From assembly GCA_937925655.1 (NCBI GenBank), contig CALAMC010000114.1, positions 1 through 64,000 of the forward strand: a stretch of DNA of 64,000 nucleotides, in the 5' to 3' direction. Source of the stretch: an uncultured candidate division Zixibacteria bacterium. Lineage in GTDB: Bacteria > Zixibacteria > MSB-5A5 > GN15 > PGXB01. Shown one piece after another: positions 45,132 through 54,368 of this stretch. Position numbers and translations under genes: made by a program. The notes beneath the pieces were generated by a model, which was not told the origin of the DNA, made no database searches, and saw nothing but the letters and a program-made list of their open reading frames with translations. Every line of letters starts with the position of its first letter. The first letter of the stretch is position 1.

Positions 45132-45698
45132 ATGAAACTACGGGGAAAAAGTTTATTGGTGCTGGCGATAGTCGTACTGATGACGACAATCGCTTCCGCG
45201 CAGGAAAGCACGATGCCGGTCGGGGAAGGGATGCCTAATTTCGGCCCGCCGGAAGAAATTAAGCAAATGGCCGTCATGGTCGGCGACTGGCACTATGCCG
45301 GTCAGATGAAAATGTCTCCGGAAGCCGACTGGACCAACCACGAAGCCGAGGTTTCGTATTCACTGGTGTGCGGCGGCGCCGTTCTCCAGATGACCTTCAC
45401 CGGCATGATGATGGGCATGGAAATGCAGGGATTGAGCCTGGTTACATTCGACCGCGAAACCAAGATGTGGCAGCAAATTTGGGTGGATAATTTTGCGGCG
45501 CGGATGTCGATGTACACGGGAACATTCAAAGACGGCAAATGGAGCATGGGCGGCGAAGACCTGATGGATGGGCAGAAAATGTTCACCCGCACTACGACTT
45601 ACGATATAACCGACAAAGAATTCAAGTGGATAATGGAAAATTCCATGGATGGTGAAAACTGGTTTATTTCCATGCGAGGCATATACATAAAAAAATAG
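45132..45698 (+). CDS. DUF1579 domain exported protein
   Basis: This 188-residue protein has a signal peptide (LRGKSLLVLAIVVLMTTIASA) and a DUF1579 beta-barrel-like fold with MAVMVGDWHYAGQMKM near the N-terminus, EVSYSLVCGGAVLQMTFTGMM and WIMENSMDGENWFISMRG. DUF1579 proteins are small binding proteins of unclear function. The ATG at 45132 is used because GGAGG lies immediately upstream. A strong terminator follows. Confidence 0.88.
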   Translation: MKLRGKSLLVLAIVVLMTTIASAQESTMPVGEGMPNFGPPEEIKQMAVMVGDWHYAGQMKMSPEADWTNHEAEVSYSLVCGGAVLQMTFTGMMMGMEMQGLSLVTFDRETKMWQQIWVDNFAARMSMYTGTFKDGKWSMGGEDLMDGQKMFTRTTTYDITDKEFKWIMENSMDGENWFISMRGIYIKK

Positions 45699-45720
45699 AG
45701 TATGCCGTGTCAATACCGGG

Positions 45721-45750
45721 GCGGAATCGGGTTTCGATTCCGCTTTTTTT
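45721..45750 (+). terminator. Rho-independent terminator after the DUF1579 gene
   Basis: GCGGAATCG (45721-45729), loop GGTTT, CGATTCCGC (45735-45743), followed by seven T residues: a perfect nine-base stem. Confidence 0.92.
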
Positions 45751-45792
45751 ATTGGTTGCCGGTTATACCTTTCAGGCAGTATTTTACGGAAT

Positions 45793-47184
45793 ATGAGAAG
45801 TAAAATTATTTTGATTATCATAGCCGGTCTGGCCGTGCTTTACTGGACCGTCCTGGTTTTTCGATTGCCATTTTTTAATGTCGCACCGGGTTATTTCTGG
45901 CATTTCATGCAATATATTGATAAACCGCCGGGAAGTTTCTGGCTGCTGGGGCCGCTATTATTGGTCGCCGTCTGCGGATTGTGGCTGGTGTATAAGTATC
46001 ATGATCGAAGAAGCCTTGCTCTGGCCGTTCTGATTTTGCTGGGGTATTTTTTGCATCTCGGGATCGGTTTTCTCGATGGTCGCGGTATCGATGGATTCCG
46101 GGTACGGCTTTTAACTTTCGGTCATGCCGAATTTGTCAAACTCGCCGGCGCGCGGCCAAGTATATCGGCTATAACTAATGACTACGAAACAATTCTCGAA
46201 AATAACCCCGACCTAAGGTATACCGCAACCAAGCCGCCCGGGCAACTGCTGTTCTATGTGCTGTCGCAGAAAATCACGGAGGCTATATCGCCGTCGGAAA
46301 CCTATCAGGGTCGAATGTTGAAACTGTCTTTGTTTATCAGTCTGGTCTGGCCGCTTCTGGCTTTTTTGGTCATCTGGCCGATGTATTCGATTGCGAAGAG
46401 GATGTATGATCATGAGACGGCGGTTATGGCGGGTGTTTTGTACTTATTTATTCCTTCGGTAATGCTGGTTATATTGCATCTCGACCAGGTGCTGTTTCCG
46501 TTGCTGTTTGTGCTGACAATCGGGACGGCTCTCCGGGCGGGCCGTGTTGAGAGCTATGTTATGGCCGTTGCCAGCGGGGTTCTGGTTTATTTGTCGCTGT
46601 ATATATCATTTTCGCTGGTTGTTGTCTGGCCGGTATCGATAGCCATGATCATACTGTACGGTCAGGGGCAATTCAGGTGGAAGGGTGCGGCGCTTTCGGT
46701 TCTGGGGACGTTTTTGATGTATGGTTTATTTTATGCATTGTTCCATTATGACGCCCTGACCAGGTACGCTAACGCCATGATGTACCATCGGGTCTGGAAG
46801 TTATGGCAGCCGGAGTTGTCCGAAACGATAAAGTTCGGTTTATTGAACCTGATTGAATTTGCCTGCTGGCTGGGATTACCACTGGCGGTCTGGTTTTTGG
46901 CGTCGGTCGGCGGCGCCATGGGAAAAGGGGACGGGCAAAAATCAGGCAAAACCCGGTGGGTACCCGTTATTGAGGCTCTGGCTGTGGGATGTATGGCCTT
47001 TCTGGGGCAAACCAAGGGCGAAGTGGCCCGGCTGTGGATATTCATCATACCTTTAATTTGCATGACAATTGCCTTTGAGATAAAAAGGCGCTTCCCGCAC
47101 CAATACAATGAAGTGGTTTTATACACCATTGGACTGCAGTTTATCACCGTCATACTCATGAAGTACATTCAGGATTTCTGGTAA
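45793..47184 (+). CDS. Multi-pass membrane glycosyltransferase-like protein
   Basis: This 463-residue protein has about 11 membrane helices and the layout of GT-39/GT-C fold enzymes: an early periplasmic loop with DNYETILENNPDLRYTATKPPGQLLF where TKPPG resembles the conserved K/H-P-P motif, followed by hydrophobic helices. Such enzymes move sugars from polyprenyl-phosphate donors to proteins or lipids. No catalytic acidic residue can be pinned down with confidence. It is convergent with sixA. Confidence 0.7.
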   Translation: MRSKIILIIIAGLAVLYWTVLVFRLPFFNVAPGYFWHFMQYIDKPPGSFWLLGPLLLVAVCGLWLVYKYHDRRSLALAVLILLGYFLHLGIGFLDGRGIDGFRVRLLTFGHAEFVKLAGARPSISAITNDYETILENNPDLRYTATKPPGQLLFYVLSQKITEAISPSETYQGRMLKLSLFISLVWPLLAFLVIWPMYSIAKRMYDHETAVMAGVLYLFIPSVMLVILHLDQVLFPLLFVLTIGTALRAGRVESYVMAVASGVLVYLSLYISFSLVVVWPVSIAMIILYGQGQFRWKGAALSVLGTFLMYGLFYALFHYDALTRYANAMMYHRVWKLWQPELSETIKFGLLNLIEFACWLGLPLAVWFLASVGGAMGKGDGQKSGKTRWVPVIEALAVGCMAFLGQTKGEVARLWIFIIPLICMTIAFEIKRRFPHQYNEVVLYTIGLQFITVILMKYIQDFW

Positions 47185-47228
47185 ATATATCGAGGCGGTT
47201 GGCCATGGCGGTCATCACACGATGGGTA

Positions 47229-47717
47229 TTAATCAGTCGTCAGGTAAAACAGCAAAATTCCCCGGCCGGGTATAATTGAAGACCATTCGGTTGTTTCAAA
47301 ACCGAATCCGGCGGCCGAGGCTTTCGCCATGTTATTACGGAATTGAGGACAAAGGAACCAGGCGAAATGGGATAAGGCCGGATTGTGGCCGACCAGTATG
47401 GCTGTGTGGATGCTTTCGTCGAGGTCATCCAGCAAATGCAGTAAATCACGAGGGGAATGTTCCTGATAAATGGACTTATCCTGCCTGATATTTGTTACCG
47501 GGAATCCAATAATTTCGGCCACAAGGTTGGCCGTCTCCAGCGCCCGGGGCGCCGGACTGGATATTATAATGCCCGGAGACAGGTTGACTCGTGCCAGTTT
47601 ATTGGCCAAGATTAAGGATTCTTTCCGACCAATATCGGTAAGCAGGCGGCCGAAATCATCGCCGCTTGGGCCGGTTGACTCGGCGCTGGCATGACGGATA
47701 AGAATCAATTGTTTCAA
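47229..47717 (-). CDS. sixA: SixA-like phosphohistidine phosphatase (histidine phosphatase superfamily)
   Basis: This 162-residue protein has the RHG-type catalytic motif LILIRHASAES at the N-terminus and a second His in HTAILVGHNPALSHFAWFL near residue 110, with the conserved SSPAPRALETANLV site between. SixA-type enzymes remove phosphate from phosphohistidine in two-component or phosphotransfer proteins. It is encoded alone between two transmembrane proteins, convergent with the GT gene. Confidence 0.88.
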   Translation of the reverse strand: MKQLILIRHASAESTGPSGDDFGRLLTDIGRKESLILANKLARVNLSPGIIISSPAPRALETANLVAEIIGFPVTNIRQDKSIYQEHSPRDLLHLLDDLDESIHTAILVGHNPALSHFAWFLCPQFRNNMAKASAAGFGFETTEWSSIIPGRGILLFYLTTD

Positions 47718-48084
47718 ATTATAGCCTTAACGGATTTTAACTCTGCTTTATAATTAAGAAATATTCGGGGATAAAGCAATAATTTTCGGAGGACGAATTC
47801 CAATGCATTCAATACATTACCACGATTCTTAATGTATGGAATAATTTATCCCTGCCACCCGAATCACCATAATCCATTATGACTATCTCCGAAATTCCGA
47901 AAACAGGCGGAGGCTCCATGCAGTTATTTTTACTTGTCTATATTTACGTTGCTGGTATCGGCTGGTTTTACTCTGGCCGGCGTTGCCGCCCAAACACGGT
48001 GCTTGTGGTATCTTGATTGTTAAGTAAGTACACGGGGGCGACAGTGCAAATGAAAAGGCCGGAGCGTCTGCCCCGGCCCGGTGT
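47718..48084. other. Intergenic region between sixA and yceI
   Basis: These 367 bases contain no recognised gene. A short reading frame on the plus strand (47918-48016) has GGAGG just before an ATG and encodes 32 residues starting MQLFLLVYIYVAGIGWFY, which looks hydrophobic like a signal peptide; another frame reads FTLAGVAAQ, typical of a signal cleavage site, so the region could hold the decayed start of an exported protein. This is low-confidence. Confidence 0.4.
48053..48078 (-). terminator. Terminator of the yceI gene
   Basis: GGCCGG (48078-48073 on the minus strand) and CCGGCC (48062-48057) form a stem with an inner GC/GC pair, followed by TTTT, immediately downstream of the stop at 48085. 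Confidence 0.7.
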
Positions 48085-48675
48085 TTATTCGGCCTTAACG
48101 GCCTGGATCTGAATATTGACTTTAACGTCGTTGCCCACGGTCAGGCCGCCGGTATCGAGGACTTTATTCCAACTGACCCCATAATCCTGACGATTGATTG
48201 TTAAACTGCCTTCCGCTCCGAAACGGGCTTTGCCCCACGGGTCGGTTATCGGACCGTTGAAAACGAAGGGAAATTTCACTTGCTTGGTGACACCACGCAT
48301 GGTCAAATCACCGTGCATGATGAAGCCGTCGTCGGCTTTTTCGATTTTGGTACTGGTAAAGATTATTTCAGGAAAGTTTTCGACGTCGAAGAAATCCGCG
48401 CTTTTGAGATGATTGTCGCGGTTTTCATTATTGGTATTGATACTTGCCGCATGAATGGTTACCTTGACCGACGACTTGGTGAAATCGGCGGTATCATACA
48501 TGATGTCAGTGTCAAACTGCCCGAAAAATCCTTTAACGTTGGTGATAACCATGTGCCGCACGGAAAAATCGATCATAGAATGAGCGGGGTCGAGCACGAA
48601 TTTTTCCGCGGCAAAAGAAAAATCGGTCGCAAAAAGCAGAACTGCGGCGATTCCGATAAAAATTCTTGTTTTCAT
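48085..48675 (-). CDS. YceI family exported protein
   Basis: This 196-residue protein has a signal peptide (KTRIFIGIAAVLLFATDFSFA) and the YceI lipocalin-like signature: FVLDPAHSMIDFSVRHMVITNVKGFFGQFD at the start, then DITMYD-like strands and VNTNNENRDNHLKSADFFDVENFPEIIFTSTKI and FNGPITDPWGKARFGAEGSLTINRQDYGVSW at the end. Such proteins bind isoprenoids and may support quinone or lipid handling at the envelope. The ATG at 48675 is used because GGAGG lies upstream; a start 18 bases earlier is less likely. Confidence 0.92.
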   Translation of the reverse strand: MKTRIFIGIAAVLLFATDFSFAAEKFVLDPAHSMIDFSVRHMVITNVKGFFGQFDTDIMYDTADFTKSSVKVTIHAASINTNNENRDNHLKSADFFDVENFPEIIFTSTKIEKADDGFIMHGDLTMRGVTKQVKFPFVFNGPITDPWGKARFGAEGSLTINRQDYGVSWNKVLDTGGLTVGNDVKVNIQIQAVKAE

Positions 48676-48819
48676 AACAGCCTCCAACAGCATTGAAATT
48701 GTTTTTTTCGCTCTTATTGATTGTTAAAACCAGAATGAATGAAAATGGTTCCGGTGGAATCGGGCCAAAAGTCAAAGGGACTTCGAAAACCAAAGCGTAA
48801 GCGATTAATATATAATGGC

Positions 48820-50367
48820 TTATTGGATTTTGCTTAAAAGCGACGGATTGTCGTCGATGCCGCCCTGGTATATATCATATGTGTAATTACGGTCGGTTTT
48901 ATATGGGAAATCATGGTCAATGCGCTCGTAGATGACGAAATCATCGAACGTTTTTACCGGCTTGAATGTCGCCGGGATAAGGTCTTTGTTGCGGGAAATG
49001 ATATGACTGATATAGGCCGGGTCGCCCGGCGGGTTATTGGCGAAATAGACCGGGACATTATTATTTAAATAATAATAGCCGCCGCTACGAAACCACCAGT
49101 CGGAGTTGTCAAAAACACCTGCGATATTTTGCCGTCCCGATAAATATAAATAAGCCTGTAAATGAGGATTATTATAAAAGATAGGCTTTTCATAAACCTC
49201 GATTGTCTTTCCGGAATACATGGCCTTTTGCCCCGGCAATAAGGCCATTGCCCCGGCCGAGTTGATTTCCAGGGCAAGCATTATCATTACCGTATTGAGG
49301 GCCTGCCCGAGGCCGAAGTTCCGCAAATACTTCTGAAATCCCGCAATCAAGATCCCGCCCATGGTCAGGGTCACGGGTATTATCAGGAAAACATGCCGGT
49401 AATCTATCTGGTGGGCTTTGGCCGGGAGCAAAATGTGAGCAAGAATAATGATCAGACAGATAATCGCCAGCTTCCCGGATTGTCGCCAGTTGGCCAGACC
49501 GGCCAGCCAGATGACCCAGAAGAGAAATAGCGATGAATAACCAAGGAAATAGATATAGTCCACGCTGAAGACTGTGCCGAGCGCATCTTTCATGAAAAAT
49601 GTCTTGTCGGCTTCAATGAAATTAAGGTATGATACAAAGGGTCTGCCCAGGGTGACAAGCTCGAACAGGCCGATAGCCATGATGGACGCCAAAATCGATA
49701 TGGCCGCGGTCCGGATCATTTTTTTATCGCGCCACGATATGAACAGGATAATTGCGACTATGCCCGCCGGAATATAATTAATCCGGATGGCCATACCCAT
49801 GCAAATCAAGAAGGTCCCCCAGAAAAAGCGGCGGTTAGTCGGTTCCGAAACCATCAGCGCCACACCCCATAAGAATAACAGCGCCGCCCAGACCTCGCTC
49901 AACGGCCTGACCGCGAAATAGACCATTTCATACCAGACGGCCGTCAGAAAGGCGGCCCATAATCCGGCCCCGGACGAATGCAGGCGGGATGCAATAAAAT
50001 ACGCCAGGAAAACGAAAAACAGAGAAATGACTCCCATGGCCATTCGAATGGCGGGCACATAAATGTCGGGCCGGTCGAGTCCGAGCCATTTGAATGGATA
50101 TAAAAACAGACTCATGATCCCCGGCACAATCCACGATCGGGCGTCCAGGCGGTACTCCCAAGGAACGAAGCCGTAGCCGAAGACAATCCGGTGCGCCTGT
50201 TCCATAATCTGGAAATTCTCGTCGGGATGGTTAAAATTATCAGAATAAAATGCCATTCCCAGCCGCAACAACAGGGCGGTGGCGATAATTATAATAAAGG
50301 TCCGTTTTTGAGAAGGCGTCAGGCCATTCCACGCGGCCCCAAGTCCGGATTCAGCATCAGACCGCAC
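48820..50367 (-). CDS. GT22-like (Alg9-type) membrane glycosyltransferase
   Basis: This 515-residue membrane protein has 10-12 TM helices. The first loop carries NHPDENFQIMEQAHRIVFGYGFVPWEYRLDARSWIVPG, the conserved HPDE..Q..E..H.....G....WE......RS signature of the Glyco_transf_22 mannosyltransferase family. Such GT-C enzymes use polyprenyl-linked donors. It is the last of the minus-strand run; it starts at a GTG at 50367, 26 bases after the FN3 lipoprotein gene. Confidence 0.85.
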   Translation of the reverse strand: MRSDAESGLGAAWNGLTPSQKRTFIIIIATALLLRLGMAFYSDNFNHPDENFQIMEQAHRIVFGYGFVPWEYRLDARSWIVPGIMSLFLYPFKWLGLDRPDIYVPAIRMAMGVISLFFVFLAYFIASRLHSSGAGLWAAFLTAVWYEMVYFAVRPLSEVWAALLFLWGVALMVSEPTNRRFFWGTFLICMGMAIRINYIPAGIVAIILFISWRDKKMIRTAAISILASIMAIGLFELVTLGRPFVSYLNFIEADKTFFMKDALGTVFSVDYIYFLGYSSLFLFWVIWLAGLANWRQSGKLAIICLIIILAHILLPAKAHQIDYRHVFLIIPVTLTMGGILIAGFQKYLRNFGLGQALNTVMIMLALEINSAGAMALLPGQKAMYSGKTIEVYEKPIFYNNPHLQAYLYLSGRQNIAGVFDNSDWWFRSGGYYYLNNNVPVYFANNPPGDPAYISHIISRNKDLIPATFKPVKTFDDFVIYERIDHDFPYKTDRNYTYDIYQGGIDDNPSLLSKIQ

Positions 50368-50393
50368 ATAAGATCCAGTCCCCCGTAAACGGT

Positions 50394-51221
50394 TTAAAAG
50401 CGCATGAGGTCTCTAATAGTCTGGTATATGTATCTTACGTGCAGGACTCTTTGTTTGTTTAAACCATCAGCGCCTTCAACGCGGATTTTGGCATAATTGC
50501 CGTCGGCCGTTTTAATCAGATAGCTTTCACCCGTTTGGATAGGGATTCTATCCACCGGCTCGATATCCAGATTGATGGTCTGGTATTGATAGATGTCGGT
50601 TGTAGCGCCCAGCGAATAAAACGCCGACTGCCGGATGAAACCATTCAGCCGGTGCGGTGACGCCAGAAAGTCCATGCCGTCGGCGACGAAAAAGTAAAGG
50701 TCGTTTTTATCGCCATCGGATGGTACCGCTATCCCCTCGGCAAACGAAAATCCATCGTTTTGCCCGGTATAGCGATAGGCCAGATCGAATTGCCCTTCCG
50801 GTCGGGTGATGACCTCGACTTCATTGGAGGCCGCCGACAGGATGCCGTCAGTGTAAACGGTTCTAATCGAGACGTAGTATTTCACCCCGTTTTCAAGCCC
50901 GGTTATTTCCATGGTTTCAAAGTTCCTTTCGGGGTCGGCGTCGCCGGGGTAAGGGGCAGAATTAAATGATGTATACCGAGTTGGGAGTTCTTTATAGCGG
51001 TATTTATCCAGCGGAATATCCGAGATATAAATATTATATCCGGCCACCCGGATGCTGTCCGGGCAGGGGGTTTCCCATTTGAGAAAGACGCTTCGATCGC
51101 CGGCCCGGGCGGTCAGATTTTCCGGGGCGCAGACCCGATATATGACTTCCTCGACCGTTTTGGGGGGACCGCATTGGAGGAGGATGGCAGAAACCAAAAT
51201 CAAGATTGATAGTTTCTTCAT
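50394..51221 (-). CDS. Fibronectin type III lipoprotein-like exported protein
   Basis: This 275-residue protein has a hydrophobic N-terminus ending in a possible lipobox (LVSAILLQC), an FN3 domain (APENLTARAGDRSVFLKWETPCPDSI, then ETMEITGLENGVKYYVSIRTVY) and a C-terminal part with FFVADGMDFLASPHRLNGF of unknown fold. The Gln before the Cys is unusual for a lipobox. The ATG at 51221 overlaps the stop of the M24 peptidase gene by four bases, so it is translationally coupled to it. Confidence 0.75.
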   Translation of the reverse strand: MKKLSILILVSAILLQCGPPKTVEEVIYRVCAPENLTARAGDRSVFLKWETPCPDSIRVAGYNIYISDIPLDKYRYKELPTRYTSFNSAPYPGDADPERNFETMEITGLENGVKYYVSIRTVYTDGILSAASNEVEVITRPEGQFDLAYRYTGQNDGFSFAEGIAVPSDGDKNDLYFFVADGMDFLASPHRLNGFIRQSAFYSLGATTDIYQYQTINLDIEPVDRIPIQTGESYLIKTADGNYAKIRVEGADGLNKQRVLHVRYIYQTIRDLMRF

Positions 51222-52387
51222 ACGATGATAAGCTCTGTCTGACGCGGACATAAAAACTGTCCGCCCGTTTCCGTAACGACCAGGTCTTCTTCCAGCCCGA
51301 CATACCCGATGCCATCGAGCGGGATGCCGAATTCGACCGTGAAGACATTGTTCAACTCCAATGGAATTGAAGTGGTATTGCCATAACGTGGCCATTTCGG
51401 GCCGACTACGGCCGCACCGTCATGAACCGAGCGACCAATCTGATGTCCCAGGGCGTGTTCGTACAGGGGATATCCCCGTTCACGAAGCCTCTGTCGAGCG
51501 ACAGCGTCTATTTCATGCCCGATCGCCCCCGGACGGTATAGCCCGGCCACCTCGGTGATGATATCCCGGACGGTATTGAAAGCCTCGATCAAAACAGTTG
51601 GGGCGCCACTTTCGCCGACGCGCCGGTAATAGGCCAGGCGCTGAATGTCAGAGCAGTAGTTTTGGAGACGGGCGCCCATGTCAATATGGAGCAGGTCGCC
51701 GGGAGCCAGCCTAGCGGTTCCGGGCGTCCCGTGGCCGGCGTCGGATTTATCGGCGGCGTTGACGATTATATCGAAAGAATTGGTCGCCCCCTGACGGGCG
51801 ATATGCTTTTCGACGGTTTCGGCGATTTCCATTTCAGTCTGACCAACGGCGATGTCACCCAGCGCATTATGCCAGGCGTTGTTGGCCAGTATGGCCGCCG
51901 CCGTGATGCGGTCGATTTCTTCGCCCAGTTTGCGGCCGCGCAAAAGTGATACCAGCTTTTCGGATGACTCAAATCGCCGCGACAAACTCGTGCCCTCGAG
52001 ATAACGGCAGAGCAGGTTATACATTCCATGCGAAAGGCCGTCGGCCGACGGGTCGTCCTCCGAGTAATTTACGGCAATAGTGCGCGGGTTCAGCTTTTCG
52101 AGATATTCCCGTATCTGAGCGCCACAGTCCTGCACGTACGGCAAAACGTATTTAAACCGACGGGATTTTTCGAAATTCGCCGCATCATAGGTGCCGATCA
52201 TGGCCGTCGTGTCGCCGTCGCGGCAAATGAAGAAGGCCGATTGCCAGACAACCTTATGCCCGATCACCAGCGGCAGACAGGGGTCGGCCATGACGTCGGT
52301 TTCGCGGCAGAATATCAGCCAGAGGTCGATATCAAGTTCGTTTAATATATCCACCGCCTGCATGATTTTTTGTTTGACGATATCCAT
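51218..52387 (-). CDS. M24-family metallopeptidase (Xaa-Pro aminopeptidase-like)
   Basis: This 389-residue peptidase has an N-terminal creatinase-type domain and a C-terminal pita-bread domain. The metal ligands are expected in LHIDMGARLQNYCSDIQRLAYY (two Asp), ALGHQIGRSVHDG (His), FTVEFGIPLDG (Glu) and VGLEEDLVVTETG (Glu). It cleaves N-terminal Xaa-Pro bonds. It is cotranscribed with rmuC and the FN3 lipoprotein gene. Confidence 0.9.
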   Translation of the reverse strand: MDIVKQKIMQAVDILNELDIDLWLIFCRETDVMADPCLPLVIGHKVVWQSAFFICRDGDTTAMIGTYDAANFEKSRRFKYVLPYVQDCGAQIREYLEKLNPRTIAVNYSEDDPSADGLSHGMYNLLCRYLEGTSLSRRFESSEKLVSLLRGRKLGEEIDRITAAAILANNAWHNALGDIAVGQTEMEIAETVEKHIARQGATNSFDIIVNAADKSDAGHGTPGTARLAPGDLLHIDMGARLQNYCSDIQRLAYYRRVGESGAPTVLIEAFNTVRDIITEVAGLYRPGAIGHEIDAVARQRLRERGYPLYEHALGHQIGRSVHDGAAVVGPKWPRYGNTTSIPLELNNVFTVEFGIPLDGIGYVGLEEDLVVTETGGQFLCPRQTELIIV

Positions 52388-52389
52388 AA

Positions 52390-53544
52390 TTATCCCTCCG
52401 TTTCATCGGGGAGCGTCAGGCCTTTCCGTCGGGTCAGGTCTTCGATTCTGTTTAGCAATTTTTCCAATTGATTTTTCCGGGTCGTTATAATTTTATTATA
52501 TTCGCTCTGGACGGCTTCAATTTTGTTCCCCAGCACGTCCTGTGAGGAGACGTATAGATCCCATTGTTTATAAAAGGCGTTCATCAGCATCAGGATTTCG
52601 TTGGCCGATTGAACCAGTTTGAAATTATCGACTGACTGCTTGATGACCGCAAGAAAGGCATACAGGGTCCATGGTGAGCAAACGACAATTTTCTGTTTCA
52701 GGGCGTCGTCCATGAAATTGATATCGTGCTCCATTAAGAAGGCATAGCCCTGTTCGTGCGGGATAAAAACGATCACGAAGTCCAGCGTTTTTTGCTCGAG
52801 GTTTATATATTCCCGGGCATCGATATTCTTGAGCGTACTTCTGGCGTCTCTTATATAAGCCGCCATATAGCCTTCCTTTAGATTCTTGTCTTCACATTCA
52901 ACATATTTTCTGAAGTTGTCGAGCGGGAATTTAACATCCATATTGACCTTAAATCCGTCCGGGAGAAGAAATGTGAAGTCGGGTCGTCCTTTGGTCCCCT
53001 CGGCCTGCGTTTGTTTAATATAGTTGATATTTTCAACCATCCCGATGGCGTTGAGAATATCTTCGGCCATGCGCTCACCCCATTGCCCCCGGCTTTTTGT
53101 CCCTGACAGCAACTGATTCAAATTTTTGGCCTCATCCGCAAGCCGCAAGACCTGGTCGCTTTGATTTTGCAGGCCCTTGTTGATTTCGCCGTACTTCTGT
53201 TCGCGGTCCTTTTCGAAGGCCTTAATCAACTGCTCCACATTGTTCATCTCGGTTTTTATCTGGGCCAGGGTGTTGTCGATGAGTTCCTTTTTGCTTTCGA
53301 GCGTCTGGACGTTTTCCCGGGTTTTTTCGTTAAGCTTGGTTTCGGCCAGGGTCAGAAACTGTTGGGAATTATTTTTCAGGGCTTCAAGTGAGGCTGACCC
53401 GAATGAATTGCCGATTTCGGACATAACCTCGGTCTTGAACTGCTGTAACATGGCCGTCTGGCTTTTGCGTATCAAGTAATGAAGGTAAAGCACCAGCCCG
53501 ATGACGACCGCCGCCGCGATTATTATGATTATAGCCGGTCCCAT
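52390..53544 (-). CDS. rmuC: DNA recombination protein RmuC
   Basis: This 384-residue protein has an N-terminal TM helix (AIIIIIAAAVVIGLVLYLHYLI), a long coiled coil (about residues 35-140), and the RmuC nuclease-like domain with SRGQWGERMAEDILNAIGM and PDFTFLLPDGFKVNMDVKFPLDNF. RmuC is linked to repair of inverted repeats. It follows murI by two bases. Confidence 0.93.
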   Translation of the reverse strand: MGPAIIIIIAAAVVIGLVLYLHYLIRKSQTAMLQQFKTEVMSEIGNSFGSASLEALKNNSQQFLTLAETKLNEKTRENVQTLESKKELIDNTLAQIKTEMNNVEQLIKAFEKDREQKYGEINKGLQNQSDQVLRLADEAKNLNQLLSGTKSRGQWGERMAEDILNAIGMVENINYIKQTQAEGTKGRPDFTFLLPDGFKVNMDVKFPLDNFRKYVECEDKNLKEGYMAAYIRDARSTLKNIDAREYINLEQKTLDFVIVFIPHEQGYAFLMEHDINFMDDALKQKIVVCSPWTLYAFLAVIKQSVDNFKLVQSANEILMLMNAFYKQWDLYVSSQDVLGNKIEAVQSEYNKIITTRKNQLEKLLNRIEDLTRRKGLTLPDETEG

Positions 53545-53546
53545 AA

Positions 53547-54368
53547 TCAGTATCTGGTTATGTCGATGCGGGTGATATTGTTGATATGATAGCCGATAAA
53601 CCGCTCGACCACGCTCGAAAATTTATCAGGCACGTCGGAGACATAAAATTTATGTATCACTTCCGATCCCCGGGGGCGAAGCAGTCCTTTGGCGCCAAGC
53701 ACCGCGGCGGCTTCGCGGGCGGTTTCTTCGGCCGAGTCGACCAGGCGAACCCTGTCACCCATGACCTCACCGATGACCCCTTTCAGCAGGGGATAATGAG
53801 TACAGCCCAGGACGAGGGTGTCGATATCCACGTCGATCAGGGTTTTAAGATAGTCGCGGGCAATCAGCCGAGTCGCTTCTTTTTCGATATAGCCTTCCTC
53901 CGCCAGCGGGACAAACAGGGGACAGGCCAGCGAAAAGACTTTGACATCCGGGCTGATTTTCTGCAGGGCCTTGGCGTAGCTGTCGGACGAGATGGTTGCG
54001 ACCGTGCCAATGATACCGACCCGGTTATTGGCCGTGTAGTTGACGGCGGCCTTGGCACCCGGCTCGATAACCCCCAGAATATCGATATCATACTCCCCAA
54101 CCACCGTCTCCAGCGCGGCGGCGGTGGCCGAATTGCAGGCGGCGATGATGAATTTGACCTGATGCTCGAGCAGGAAGTTTATGTCCTGGCGGGTAAACGA
54201 GATAATTGTTTCCTTAGAGCGACCGCCGTAGGGGGCCCGTCCCACGTCGCCGAAATAGACAATGTTTTCATCGGGCAGCCGCTTCATTATTTCGGCGGTT
54301 ACGGTAAGGCCGCCGACGCCGGAATCGAATATGCCGATCGGTCTTTGCTTTATGTTTTCAGCCATCAT
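53547..54368 (-). CDS. murI: Glutamate racemase
   Basis: This 273-residue enzyme makes D-glutamate for peptidoglycan. It has the two catalytic Cys motifs FIIAACNSATAAAL and VLGCTHYPLLK, and the opening GIFDSGVGGLTV. The ATG overlaps the preceding amidase stop. It sits in a cell-wall run with the amidase. Confidence 0.95.
   Translation of the reverse strand: MMAENIKQRPIGIFDSGVGGLTVTAEIMKRLPDENIVYFGDVGRAPYGGRSKETIISFTRQDINFLLEHQVKFIIAACNSATAAALETVVGEYDIDILGVIEPGAKAAVNYTANNRVGIIGTVATISSDSYAKALQKISPDVKVFSLACPLFVPLAEEGYIEKEATRLIARDYLKTLIDVDIDTLVLGCTHYPLLKGVIGEVMGDRVRLVDSAEETAREAAAVLGAKGLLRPRGSEVIHKFYVSDVPDKFSSVVERFIGYHINNITRIDITRY

Noticed and set aside
47918..48016. 32-codon hydrophobic small protein
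   Set aside because: It has a plausible ribosome site but no homology or conservation evidence, so it is mentioned only within the intergenic entry.
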